Assembly (NCBI GenBank): GCA_947167155.1
Contig: CAMVHB010000020.1
Location: 1-37,523 of the forward strand
DNA length: 37,523 bases
Reading direction: 5' to 3'
Origin: an uncultured Lachnospiraceae bacterium
GTDB lineage: Bacteria > Bacillota > Clostridia > Lachnospirales > Lachnospiraceae
Shown: in pieces, positions 1-6,502 of the stretch
How the letters are laid out: each line of letters begins with the position of its first letter
How positions within the stretch are numbered: position 1 is the stretch's first letter
Position numbers and translations under genes: made by a program
The notes under the pieces: generated by a model
Told to the model about the DNA's origin: nothing
The model's database searches: none
What the model saw: the letters and a program-made list of their open reading frames with translations, nothing else

Positions 1-964
1 TGAGAAGCCAATCCTCCTCCCTTCCGTCGACATCAACGGGGATGACTATCGAGCACGCGTTGATCTCCTCCGATTCCTCCTGATCGTCGAGGAAGCCCTT
101 CTGCTTCAATATCTTCGCGGCTATGGTCGCGATGTCCATGAGACAGATATATTTCCCGTCACGTCCCTTGTATAGCGCCTCAAAGGAGTCTTTGTATTTA
201 TTGAAGGAAGACTCTATCGGATTTTTGTAATAGCCATCAGGGATCTCAATATCCTTGAGTTCTGTGGAAAATGTGGTATGTCTGCAGTGATCTGACCAGT
301 AGGTATCAAGTACCCTTATCTCTGTGATGGAAGGATCTCTTTTTTCCTCATCCCTGAAATGATCTCTTATGAAAAGAAAATCTGAAAACGTCATTGCGAG
401 GGAAAGCGATGAATAAAGCTCCCTCAAGCTGTCATCTGACTTTGAAATGAAATCTGAAAGGATCAGAACATCGGAAGGCTCCGGATATGTCTCGGAAAGG
501 CTCTTTGGCTTTTCCTCCGTTGTCTCCCTTGAATCAACCGGATTGATGCAGTGCTTTTTGATGACAGACAATTCTTCATCCGATAATCCGCCTGAAAGAA
601 CATAGGTCGTCGCGGAACGGATGAGGGGCTCTTCATCCTCCTTCAAAAGGCGTATACACTGCTCGGCGGAATCAGCTCTCTGATCAAACTGCCCCGGAAG
701 ATACTCCACCGAAAAAACGGTGTCTCCTTCATCCTTCGGGAAGCTTTCCTCATAAAGAGTGTCCACCGGAGGCTCTGAAAAGACCGTATTCTTCGCCTTT
801 TCATAGACCTCGTCTGAGATATTTTCTATATCATAACGGATCAGGACCCTCACCGACTTGAGGGAACCTATTCCAAGATAATGCCTTATCTCATGCGAAA
901 GCTCCTTCGCCGAGACCGCAAACTCCTTCTTTTTTTCAGCGTAGACCCGCCTTACTTTTTCCAT
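1..964 (-). CDS. purL: Phosphoribosylformylglycinamidine synthase, N-terminal part (cut by window edge)
   Basis: Partial gene: the start is inside the window and the gene runs off the left edge. About 321 residues are visible. FGAM synthase converts FGAR and glutamine to FGAM in de novo purine synthesis in the cytoplasm. Translated by eye, the reading frame is open from an ATG at 964 to base 2. It contains VRRVYAEKKKEF near the start, then AKNTVFSEPPVD, SVEYLPGQFDQRADSAEQC, YWSDHCRHTTF and IPVDVDGREEDWLL, which are hallmarks of the long single-chain clostridial PurL (about 1,200 residues). The ATG has a GAAAGGGC element about 7 bases upstream. It lies 76 bases after the helicase gene and has its own candidate extended -10 promoter. 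The short leader leaves no room for a purine riboswitch. The catalytic ATP-grasp-like core and the glutaminase domain are outside the window. Confidence 0.95.
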   Translation of the reverse strand, partial: MEKVRRVYAEKKKEFAVSAKELSHEIRHYLGIGSLKSVRVLIRYDIENISDEVYEKAKNTVFSEPPVDTLYEESFPKDEGDTVFSVEYLPGQFDQRADSAEQCIRLLKEDEEPLIRSATTYVLSGGLSDEELSVIKKHCINPVDSRETTEEKPKSLSETYPEPSDVLILSDFISKSDDSLRELYSSLSLAMTFSDFLFIRDHFRDEEKRDPSITEIRVLDTYWSDHCRHTTFSTELKDIEIPDGYYKNPIESSFNKYKDSFEALYKGRDGKYICLMDIATIAAKILKQKGFLDDQEESEEINACSIVIPVDVDGREEDWLL

Positions 965-1003
965 CAGATTGCCCTTTCTTTTATGATACGCACACCGGGG
1001 AAC

Positions 1004-1012
1004 AGTATAACA
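1004..1012 (-). promoter_or_regulatory. Candidate extended -10 promoter of purL
   Basis: Read on the minus strand the site is TGT-TATACT, an extended -10 element. No good -35 hexamer is seen at 17 bases. Transcription would start near base 997, giving a leader of about 30 bases before the purL ATG at 964. Position in the only gap between the helicase gene and purL supports the call. Confidence 0.45.
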
Positions 1013-1040
1013 TATCGCCTTATTCATAAAAATTATTTTT

Positions 1041-3485
1041 TTACGGAGATTTGTCCCAGAAGACCTTGATATCAACGCAGAGCGTATCAATATTTCCGTA
1101 TTTTATATCCTTCCATGTCTCGGGAAAGCATGAAGTATACTCCCTCAATGAAAAACGGTGATCAAGGAGGACCACTATCCCTTTGTCCTCCTCCGTCCTT
1201 ATGACCCTTCCCGCGGCCTGCAGCACCTTGGTCATCCCGGGATAGAGATAGGCGTAGGAAAAGCCGTCCATTCCCTTGCTTTCAAAATAATCTTTTATGA
1301 TGTCCTGCCTCATGGAAACCATAGGAAGAGCGGCTCCTGCTATCACAGCGCCTATCAGCTTCTCACCCGTAAGGTCGATCCCCTCTGAAAAGGCTCCGCC
1401 CATCACGGTAAGCCCGAGAGTATTTTTTCCCTCATCCGAAAAATTGGAAAGAAATTCTCTCCTATCCTCCTCTTTCATATCCCTTGACTGGACGATCACC
1501 TCCATATCCTCGGGAAGGAAAAAGCCTTTGAGCCTTTTCATGACCTCCTCCATGAAGGAATAGGAAGGAAAGAACGCAAGGTAATTCCCCTTTTTTACAG
1601 AAACTATCCTTGAGAGATAATCCGCATATTTCGTATACATTAGATCCCCACGCAGCCTGTAAAGACTTGATACATCAGTTCCGGAAAAAACACCCTGCTT
1701 CTCCCTGTCAAACGAAGAGGTTGCAAAGGAAGCAAAAGGACTTTCCTCTCTGCAGAGAAGATCCTTGTAATACTTCATCGGAAGAAGGGTCGCTGAGAAA
1801 AACACGCTTGCTCTCCCCCTTGAAAGGCGCTCTGATATCTGCCCTGAAGGGTCAACGCAAAAAAGGATCAGACGTATCCTTCCGCCTTCATCCTTCACGC
1901 AGTAGTAGACATAACCGTCATGCCTGTAGTCATACATCGCAAGGAAGAATCTCACATTGAAAAATAATTCCCGAAGTTCATCCGCCTCTTCGGGATAAAC
2001 GTTCTCATCAAGATTTTTTTCAAGGGCATTTAGGAGGCTCATCAAGGCAAAAACAAGCTTTTCATTATCATCTGTCTCCGTCCTGTCCGGATAGAATATC
2101 CTTTCTGTCCTTTCCTCCCAATCCTTCATTATATTGTTTACCCTGGTAAGCGTTCTTTTGAGTCCGAAGCTTTCTTTTTTTACGATGCGCTTTATAGAAA
2201 GGATCGTCTCTCTTGAAAGTTCAGCTGAATACATATCCCTTCCTCTCTCAACGAGATTGTGAGCTTCGTCCATCAGGAATATATGATCACCCTTTTTTCC
2301 CTCTCCGAAGAACCGGCCCAATGCGGCTACCGGGTCAAATACATAATTGTAATCGCAGATCACGACATCGCTCCAGTCGCAAAGCTCAAGTGAAAGATAA
2401 TAAGGGCACACCCTGTGCCTCTTTGCATATTCCTTTATCGTCACACTTTGGAAGGCATCCTCGTTACTGATCATGTCATAAAGCGCGTCAAGTATCCTGT
2501 CATAGTGCCCGTCGGCAAAGGAGCAGCTTTCGGGAATACAATCGCACTCATCACAAAGGCAGGACTTTTCCCGAGCGCTTATTGTGACAGACTTTTCCCT
2601 GAGTCCCTTTTTTCTGAGGAGCGAAAGCGCATCCTCGCAGACCACCCTCGTTGCATTCTTTGCTGTGAGATAAAAGATAATGTCGCAAAGCCCTTCTCCC
2701 TGTCCCTTCATAGAAGGATAAAGAGTTGAAAGGGTCTTCCCCGTCCCTGTCGGAGCCTGAAGGAAAAGGGTTTTCCCTTCTTTGATCGAATAATAGATTT
2801 CCGATATCAGCTTCTTCTGCCCCGGCCTGTACTCGAAGGGAAAGGTCATTTCACGAAGCGAAATGTCCCTTTTCTTCTTCCACGAATACCTGAAAACAGC
2901 AAAACGCCTGAACCTTTCCATGAGGTCAAAAAACCAGTCCGAAAGCTCATTGAAAGAATACGGGTTTTCTATTATCTTTGTTTCCTCAGTGTCAATATTC
3001 ACATAGGTAAGCCTCACATTGATATTTTCAAGCCCCTTCTCATCTGCGAAGATAAAGGCATAGCATTTCGCTTGGGCGAGGTGGACAGGGATGGGCTCTT
3101 CCAGCTTTTCAAGATCAAGATGGACGCCCTTTATCTCATCTATCGTGACATCGCGCTCTTTGTCAGGGAGATCATCGAAAAGACTGCCGTCAAAGATAAT
3201 ACCGTCTGCCCTCCCGCTTAAACAAAGGTCAAATTCCCCATAGTCAAAACGAAAAGAAAGCGGGACCTCCGCATGATAGGAGGGTCCTGCCTTCTTCTGT
3301 ATCTTCTTGTGGATGCGGCTTCCGTCCTGCATCGCGGTGATCGGATTTGTAAAGCCGCTTCTTTTGTCTATGCTTCCTGAAACAAGCAGGAATTCAACAA
3401 GGGAACGGATGCTTACGCTTATCTCACCGCGCTCATCCGTTCCCTCGCAAGACTTTTTCTTTTGTTTTTTCTCAGGCTGCCGCAA
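1041..3485 (-). CDS. PD-(D/E)XK nuclease / DinG-XPD-type iron-sulfur helicase fusion
   Basis: Superfamily 2 DNA helicase of 814 residues with an N-terminal nuclease-like domain. Residues about 22-180 carry the RecB/Cas4 signature: His in GSRIHKK (59), Asp in GRADG (94), ExK in DEIKG (117-119) and QxxxY in QAKCY (138-142). The helicase core follows, with Walker A QAPTGTGKT (about 243-251), a cysteine-rich insert between 309 and 369 that probably holds a [4Fe-4S] cluster (CLCDEC, CPYY, ELCDW), the DEAH box LMDEAHN near 406, and a C-terminal helicase domain ending in the AAGRVIRTEEDKG motif. It likely acts in DNA repair or replication restart; the substrate is unknown. The start is a TTG at 3485 lying inside the end of the HPr-like gene (14-base overlap), so translation may be coupled. 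No in-frame ATG exists before the conserved ISVSIRSLVEF segment. Confidence 0.88.
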   Translation of the reverse strand: MRQPEKKQKKKSCEGTDERGEISVSIRSLVEFLLVSGSIDKRSGFTNPITAMQDGSRIHKKIQKKAGPSYHAEVPLSFRFDYGEFDLCLSGRADGIIFDGSLFDDLPDKERDVTIDEIKGVHLDLEKLEEPIPVHLAQAKCYAFIFADEKGLENINVRLTYVNIDTEETKIIENPYSFNELSDWFFDLMERFRRFAVFRYSWKKKRDISLREMTFPFEYRPGQKKLISEIYYSIKEGKTLFLQAPTGTGKTLSTLYPSMKGQGEGLCDIIFYLTAKNATRVVCEDALSLLRKKGLREKSVTISAREKSCLCDECDCIPESCSFADGHYDRILDALYDMISNEDAFQSVTIKEYAKRHRVCPYYLSLELCDWSDVVICDYNYVFDPVAALGRFFGEGKKGDHIFLMDEAHNLVERGRDMYSAELSRETILSIKRIVKKESFGLKRTLTRVNNIMKDWEERTERIFYPDRTETDDNEKLVFALMSLLNALEKNLDENVYPEEADELRELFFNVRFFLAMYDYRHDGYVYYCVKDEGGRIRLILFCVDPSGQISERLSRGRASVFFSATLLPMKYYKDLLCREESPFASFATSSFDREKQGVFSGTDVSSLYRLRGDLMYTKYADYLSRIVSVKKGNYLAFFPSYSFMEEVMKRLKGFFLPEDMEVIVQSRDMKEEDRREFLSNFSDEGKNTLGLTVMGGAFSEGIDLTGEKLIGAVIAGAALPMVSMRQDIIKDYFESKGMDGFSYAYLYPGMTKVLQAAGRVIRTEEDKGIVVLLDHRFSLREYTSCFPETWKDIKYGNIDTLCVDIKVFWDKSP

Positions 3486-3696
3486 ATTTCTTCAGCCTGT
3501 GCATTAAGGTTATGTCTTCGCTTGCGCATACAAGCGACATCTGCCTCTTTGTAGCTGCTGCCATAACCCCAAGATAGGACTTCGCGTCGATGATGATCGA
3601 GCCGTCCTCCATGTCGATGTCATAATCATATTGGGAACAGATCGCGACAAATTCCCTGACATCCTCTGGCGTAAGCAGCCTCAGCTTGATCTTCAT
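3472..3696 (-). CDS. HPr-like protein lacking the phospho-histidine loop (copy 1)
   Basis: 74 residues, HPr-fold size. The second half matches the region around the regulatory serine of HPr: IIDAKSYLGVMAAA (Ser40) corresponds to the Ser46 motif KSIMGVMSL. The usual His15 loop (GLHARPA) is absent; the aligned region reads LLTPEDVREFV, so it cannot accept phosphate from Enzyme I in the normal way. By analogy with Bacillus Crh, which also lacks His15, a regulatory role is possible, but this is inference. It starts at an ATG with AAAGGAGG 8 bases upstream, has its own near-consensus promoter, and overlaps the TTG start of the helicase by 14 bases. A related protein occurs at 31105. Confidence 0.8.
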   Translation of the reverse strand: MKIKLRLLTPEDVREFVAICSQYDYDIDMEDGSIIIDAKSYLGVMAAATKRQMSLVCASEDITLMHRLKKFAAA

Positions 3697-3726
3697 GTCT
3701 GATGCCTCCTTTCAAAAGTCCGGCTA

Positions 3727-3755
3727 ATTAAAACACGAACAGTTTTTTGCGTCAA
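3727..3755 (-). promoter_or_regulatory. Sigma-A promoter of the HPr-like/helicase operon
   Basis: Minus-strand TTGACG (3750-3755) and TTTAAT (3727-3732) separated by exactly 17 bases. The transcript would start near 3720, about 25 bases before the ATG at 3696, with the AAAGGAGG ribosome binding site in between. Confidence 0.75.
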
Positions 3756-3787
3756 GGCTTTTATAACAAGATGTTGTATAAAAAAGG

Positions 3788-3846
3788 AGGGGCAGACACA
3801 AGAAATATTGTGAAAAAATGACCCTAAAGTCTGGAAATAAAATGAA
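3788..3846 (-). repeat. Degenerate copy of the tRNA-Trp tail repeat
   Basis: Begins with the same nine bases (plus strand AGGGGCAGA, 3788-3796) that end the tRNA-Trp gene and start each full repeat. It finishes with CTGGAAATAAAATGAA, close to the CTGGAAAATAAAAAGAAA end of the full units. The middle does not match and the copy is about 60 bases instead of 74. It looks like a decayed or independent unit. Confidence 0.5.
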
Positions 3847-3994
3847 CAGGGGCAGAGAGGACGTAACTCTCGCTCTGACGGGTTTGACGGCGTGTTGACA
3901 GGCTGGAAAATAAAAAGAAACAGGGGCAGAGAGGACGTAACTCTCGCTCTGACGGGTTTGACGGCGTGTTGACAGGCTGGAAAATAAAAAGAAA
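3847..3994 (-). repeat. Two identical 74-bp tandem repeats carrying the tRNA-Trp 3' end
   Basis: Units 3847-3920 and 3921-3994 are identical at all 74 positions and abut the tRNA gene. Each unit begins (plus strand) with CAGGGGCAGA, the same ten bases that form the 3' end of tRNA-Trp at 3995-4004. Read as RNA, each unit also contains a perfect five-pair stem with a seven-base loop (GAGAG-TTACGTC-CTCTC) placed directly before the acceptor-strand sequence TGCCCCTG, like a T-arm. The period is close to tRNA length. They would be transcribed downstream of the tRNA. The arrangement resembles the E. coli tyrT locus, where tandem repeats contain the tRNA 3' end. Confidence 0.9.
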
Positions 3995-4067
3995 CAGGGG
4001 CAGAAGGACTTGAACCCTCGACATCCGGTTTTGGAGACCGACGTTCTACCAACTGAACTATACCCCT
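3995..4067 (-). tRNA. trnW: tRNA-Trp (anticodon CCA)
   Basis: The minus strand folds as a standard 73-base tRNA. The acceptor stem is AGGGGTA with TGCCCCT; the D arm is GTTC/GAAC; the anticodon stem TCGGT/ACCGG carries the loop CTCCAAA, giving anticodon CCA; the variable loop is ATGTC; the T arm is GAGGG-TTCAAGT-CCTTC; the discriminator is G73. CCA is not encoded. A strong promoter lies about 30 bases upstream. Translated frames across it (with GSSPSAP) are not genes. Confidence 0.97.
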
Positions 4068-4100
4068 GTATCACAATGCCGCCTCAAAAGCGACTTTGAT

Positions 4101-4129
4101 AATATATATCATCTCTCTCCCACGGTCAA
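4101..4129 (-). promoter_or_regulatory. Sigma-A promoter of tRNA-Trp
   Basis: Minus-strand TTGACC (4124-4129), a 17-base spacer and TATATT (4101-4106). The start of transcription would be near 4094, some 27 bases before the mature tRNA 5' end at 4067. Confidence 0.8.
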
Positions 4130-4159
4130 GTTATAGTTTTATTTCTTATTGAAAAAATA

Positions 4160-4165
4160 TATAAT
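4160..4165 (+). promoter_or_regulatory. Candidate -10 box of the kinase operon, very close to the ATG
   Basis: Plus-strand TATAAT perfect hexamer. No convincing -35 is seen (TTTTAT lies at 17 bases). Transcription would start about 1-3 bases before the ATG at 4174, where no Shine-Dalgarno sequence is visible, so a nearly leaderless mRNA is possible. It lies back to back with the tRNA promoter. AT-richness makes a chance match plausible. Confidence 0.35.
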
Positions 4166-4173
4166 CCATCTGT

Positions 4174-6501
4174 ATGGCAAAATATCTCAAAACCTTTCTG
4201 ATGATCATCCTTGTTTCCGCGGTTATCTGCACCACGGTGTCTTTTGCTGTCCTGTTTCAGGGAAAGCACCTTCTCGATGGTTTCAACAAAAACAATGTCT
4301 TTCCGGTACAGAACGGTTGGACTCTTCTGGATGAAAACTACAATGATAGCCACATCATAAGCCTTCCTCTTTCGGGAAATGAAATAGAGCTTCTCAATAT
4401 CGGAGATTCCTATCATCTCACCCATGTACTTCCAAAGGATCTGAACAACAGCTTCGTGCTCTCAGTTCCGGTCTCCGAAAGCCGGATAACGATCTCTATA
4501 GACTCAATAGAGCGTTTCACCTTTACCGGTACCGGCGGGCTTCCGAAAAACAGCTTTCCTTCTTCGGGCTTTTTCATCGTATCCCTTTCTGCAGAGGATG
4601 CAGGAAAACTCCTGGAGATCACTGTAAGCTCAAGATCAGGCCATATTGAAGGCTTTGGCCTCCCTCTTGCGGGCGAGCGGAGCGACATACTGATAAGCCT
4701 TTTCTTCGGGCAGCTGCCAAGCCTCCTTTCAGGTCTTATACTTATTATCTTTGGTCTGTATATCTTTGTCTCCCGTATCTTCTCAAAAAATGACAAAAAT
4801 TACGGCTTCGTATATTCGGGTATCGGGGCATTTTCGATAATACTTGGCGTCTGGGTATTCTTAAAAGGCGGGATCATTCAGCTTCTTACCGGAAATATGG
4901 CAGGTTTTGATGCTCTGTCCCACTACTGCCTCATGCTTCTTCCACTCCCGATGATCTGGCATTTCTTCTATGTCACGGATGAAAAATACAAAACGGCTGC
5001 GACCTTACTGAGTGCGGTCAGTCTTGTGGAGACCGTCGTCCTGACGATCCTCGTCTATGTCATAGGCTTAAACTTCGGCATCTTTGATACTCTTATCAGC
5101 ACAATGCTGATCCTTGCCGTTTTGTATTCGATCTTTGTGGTCGTTCTTTCGATCCTTCGCTCCTCACAAAAAGTCAGGAGTCATTCTCTCATTATCATTG
5201 GGGACGCATGCCTTGCAGTAGGCGGGCTCATTCAGGTTCTCTCCGTTATATTCCAGAAAAGGTCAAACGGACTGATCTTCCTGATCTCGGTACTCTTCTA
5301 TCTCTTTTTCATATCGCTATGGAGCAACAGAAGAAGCACCGGGGAGCTTAAAGAGAAGGAGACCGCGATCAAAAAGGCAGTTACAAAGAGTTCCTTCCTT
5401 GCGAACACCTCACATGAAATAAGAACGCCGGTGAACCTCATCATGAGCCTTAATACCATGATGAAGAGAGACAACAATGAAGAAGCTCTCGTCCCCTATA
5501 TCAAGGATATGGACAACGCCGCCCGTGAGCTGAAGGAGCTTGTAAACAAGATCCTTCTTTCCGCCCGGATAGATTCAGGCAAGGAAAAGCTCATCGAAAA
5601 TGATTATTCCATGGTGGATTTCACGGATTACCTGAAGCGGACCATGTCCTCTATGAAAAAGCAGGGTGTCGATCCTGTTCTTAATGTCAGTCCATCTCTT
5701 CCCGATTCCCTGAAGGGGGACGCAAAGAAGCTTCTCGCAATCTCCGTCAGCATGATCGAAAACGCCTTCAAATATACTGACAGCGGGGCTGTGGTGGTAA
5801 GCCTCTATCATGAAGAGACGAAAAATCCAAAAGAGATCATGCTGATTATAAATGTACATGATACCGGAAGAGGCCTCTCGGAGGAAAAAGAAGCTGAGCT
5901 CTTCCAGCAGTTTTCGACGAATTATTCCGAGGCACGGGGCGCCGGTCTCGGTCTATATATCGCAGGTCGCTACGCACAGATGATGGGCGGCGAGATCCGT
6001 TGTGATCGGATGGGAGACTGCGGTACTGTCTTTACGGCCCGCCTCATCCAGAAGCTCTCGGGCAAAAAGGTAGAGCCCGAATCATTGAAGTTCAAAGAAG
6101 AAAAGAAGAGCGTATCAATCGGTCCGAAGAATATCCTGGTGGTAGATGATGTGGCAATAAACGTGACCTTCGCTCAAATGGTCATAAAGGAATCGGGGCA
6201 TAACGCCGTAACCGCGCTTTCCGGTGATGATGCGATAAAGGCGGCAAAAGAGCTGCGCTTTGACCTTATCCTGATGGACGCGCAGATGCCCGGAATGGAT
6301 GGCTTTGAAACTCTTTGCAATATCCGGACTGATAAGGAAGGGAAGAACCAGAAAACCGTTGCCTTCCTCCTCTCGGCAGATGAGGGCTCAGACATAGAAG
6401 AAAAGGCTCACTCTGCCGGCTTCCTTGGCTGCTCTCCCAAGCCCCTCACAAAGAATTCCCTCCTCAAAATGCTTTCTGAAGTTGAAAAGGGGGCGCGTTG
6501 A
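4174..6501 (+). CDS. Hybrid sensor histidine kinase with 7TM sensor module and receiver domain
   Basis: 775 residues. An N-terminal membrane segment (about 8-27) is followed by an extracellular beta-rich domain (about 30-168). About seven membrane helices (173-384) follow; extracellular domain plus helices resemble the 7TMR-DISM sensor module. Then come HisKA with NTSHEIRTP (His414), an HATPase domain with an N box around Asn530, DTGRG and GAGLGL, and a receiver domain with LVVDDV, phospho-Asp702 in LMDAQMPGMDG and Lys756 in SPKP. All catalytic residues of kinase and receiver appear intact; no HPt and no DNA-binding domain are present. It is the first gene of a three-gene operon, ending one base before the next ATG. 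The ATG has no clear ribosome binding site; Met10 is an alternative start but also lacks one. The ligand is unknown. Confidence 0.93.
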   Translation: MAKYLKTFLMIILVSAVICTTVSFAVLFQGKHLLDGFNKNNVFPVQNGWTLLDENYNDSHIISLPLSGNEIELLNIGDSYHLTHVLPKDLNNSFVLSVPVSESRITISIDSIERFTFTGTGGLPKNSFPSSGFFIVSLSAEDAGKLLEITVSSRSGHIEGFGLPLAGERSDILISLFFGQLPSLLSGLILIIFGLYIFVSRIFSKNDKNYGFVYSGIGAFSIILGVWVFLKGGIIQLLTGNMAGFDALSHYCLMLLPLPMIWHFFYVTDEKYKTAATLLSAVSLVETVVLTILVYVIGLNFGIFDTLISTMLILAVLYSIFVVVLSILRSSQKVRSHSLIIIGDACLAVGGLIQVLSVIFQKRSNGLIFLISVLFYLFFISLWSNRRSTGELKEKETAIKKAVTKSSFLANTSHEIRTPVNLIMSLNTMMKRDNNEEALVPYIKDMDNAARELKELVNKILLSARIDSGKEKLIENDYSMVDFTDYLKRTMSSMKKQGVDPVLNVSPSLPDSLKGDAKKLLAISVSMIENAFKYTDSGAVVVSLYHEETKNPKEIMLIINVHDTGRGLSEEKEAELFQQFSTNYSEARGAGLGLYIAGRYAQMMGGEIRCDRMGDCGTVFTARLIQKLSGKKVEPESLKFKEEKKSVSIGPKNILVVDDVAINVTFAQMVIKESGHNAVTALSGDDAIKAAKELRFDLILMDAQMPGMDGFETLCNIRTDKEGKNQKTVAFLLSADEGSDIEEKAHSAGFLGCSPKPLTKNSLLKMLSEVEKGAR

Positions 6502-6502
6502 C

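Noticed and set aside
965-1040. Purine riboswitch or other leader element before purL.
   Set aside because: The gap is only 76 bases, with the likely start of transcription about 30 bases before the ATG; no conserved aptamer pattern is seen.
3847-3994. CRISPR array.
   Set aside because: Units are directly adjacent with no spacers, only two to three copies, and derive from the tRNA end; no cas genes are present.
3693-4074. Several minus-strand reading frames of 66-119 residues across the tRNA and the repeats.
   Set aside because: They translate tRNA-Trp and the tandem units (GSSPSAP-type peptides are the typical product of tRNA genes). No ribosome binding site and no conserved protein.
6425-6502. 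Longer start for the second kinase.
   Set aside because: These 26 codons lie inside the first kinase gene in another frame. The ATG at 6503 has a good ribosome binding site and starts with a normal membrane segment.
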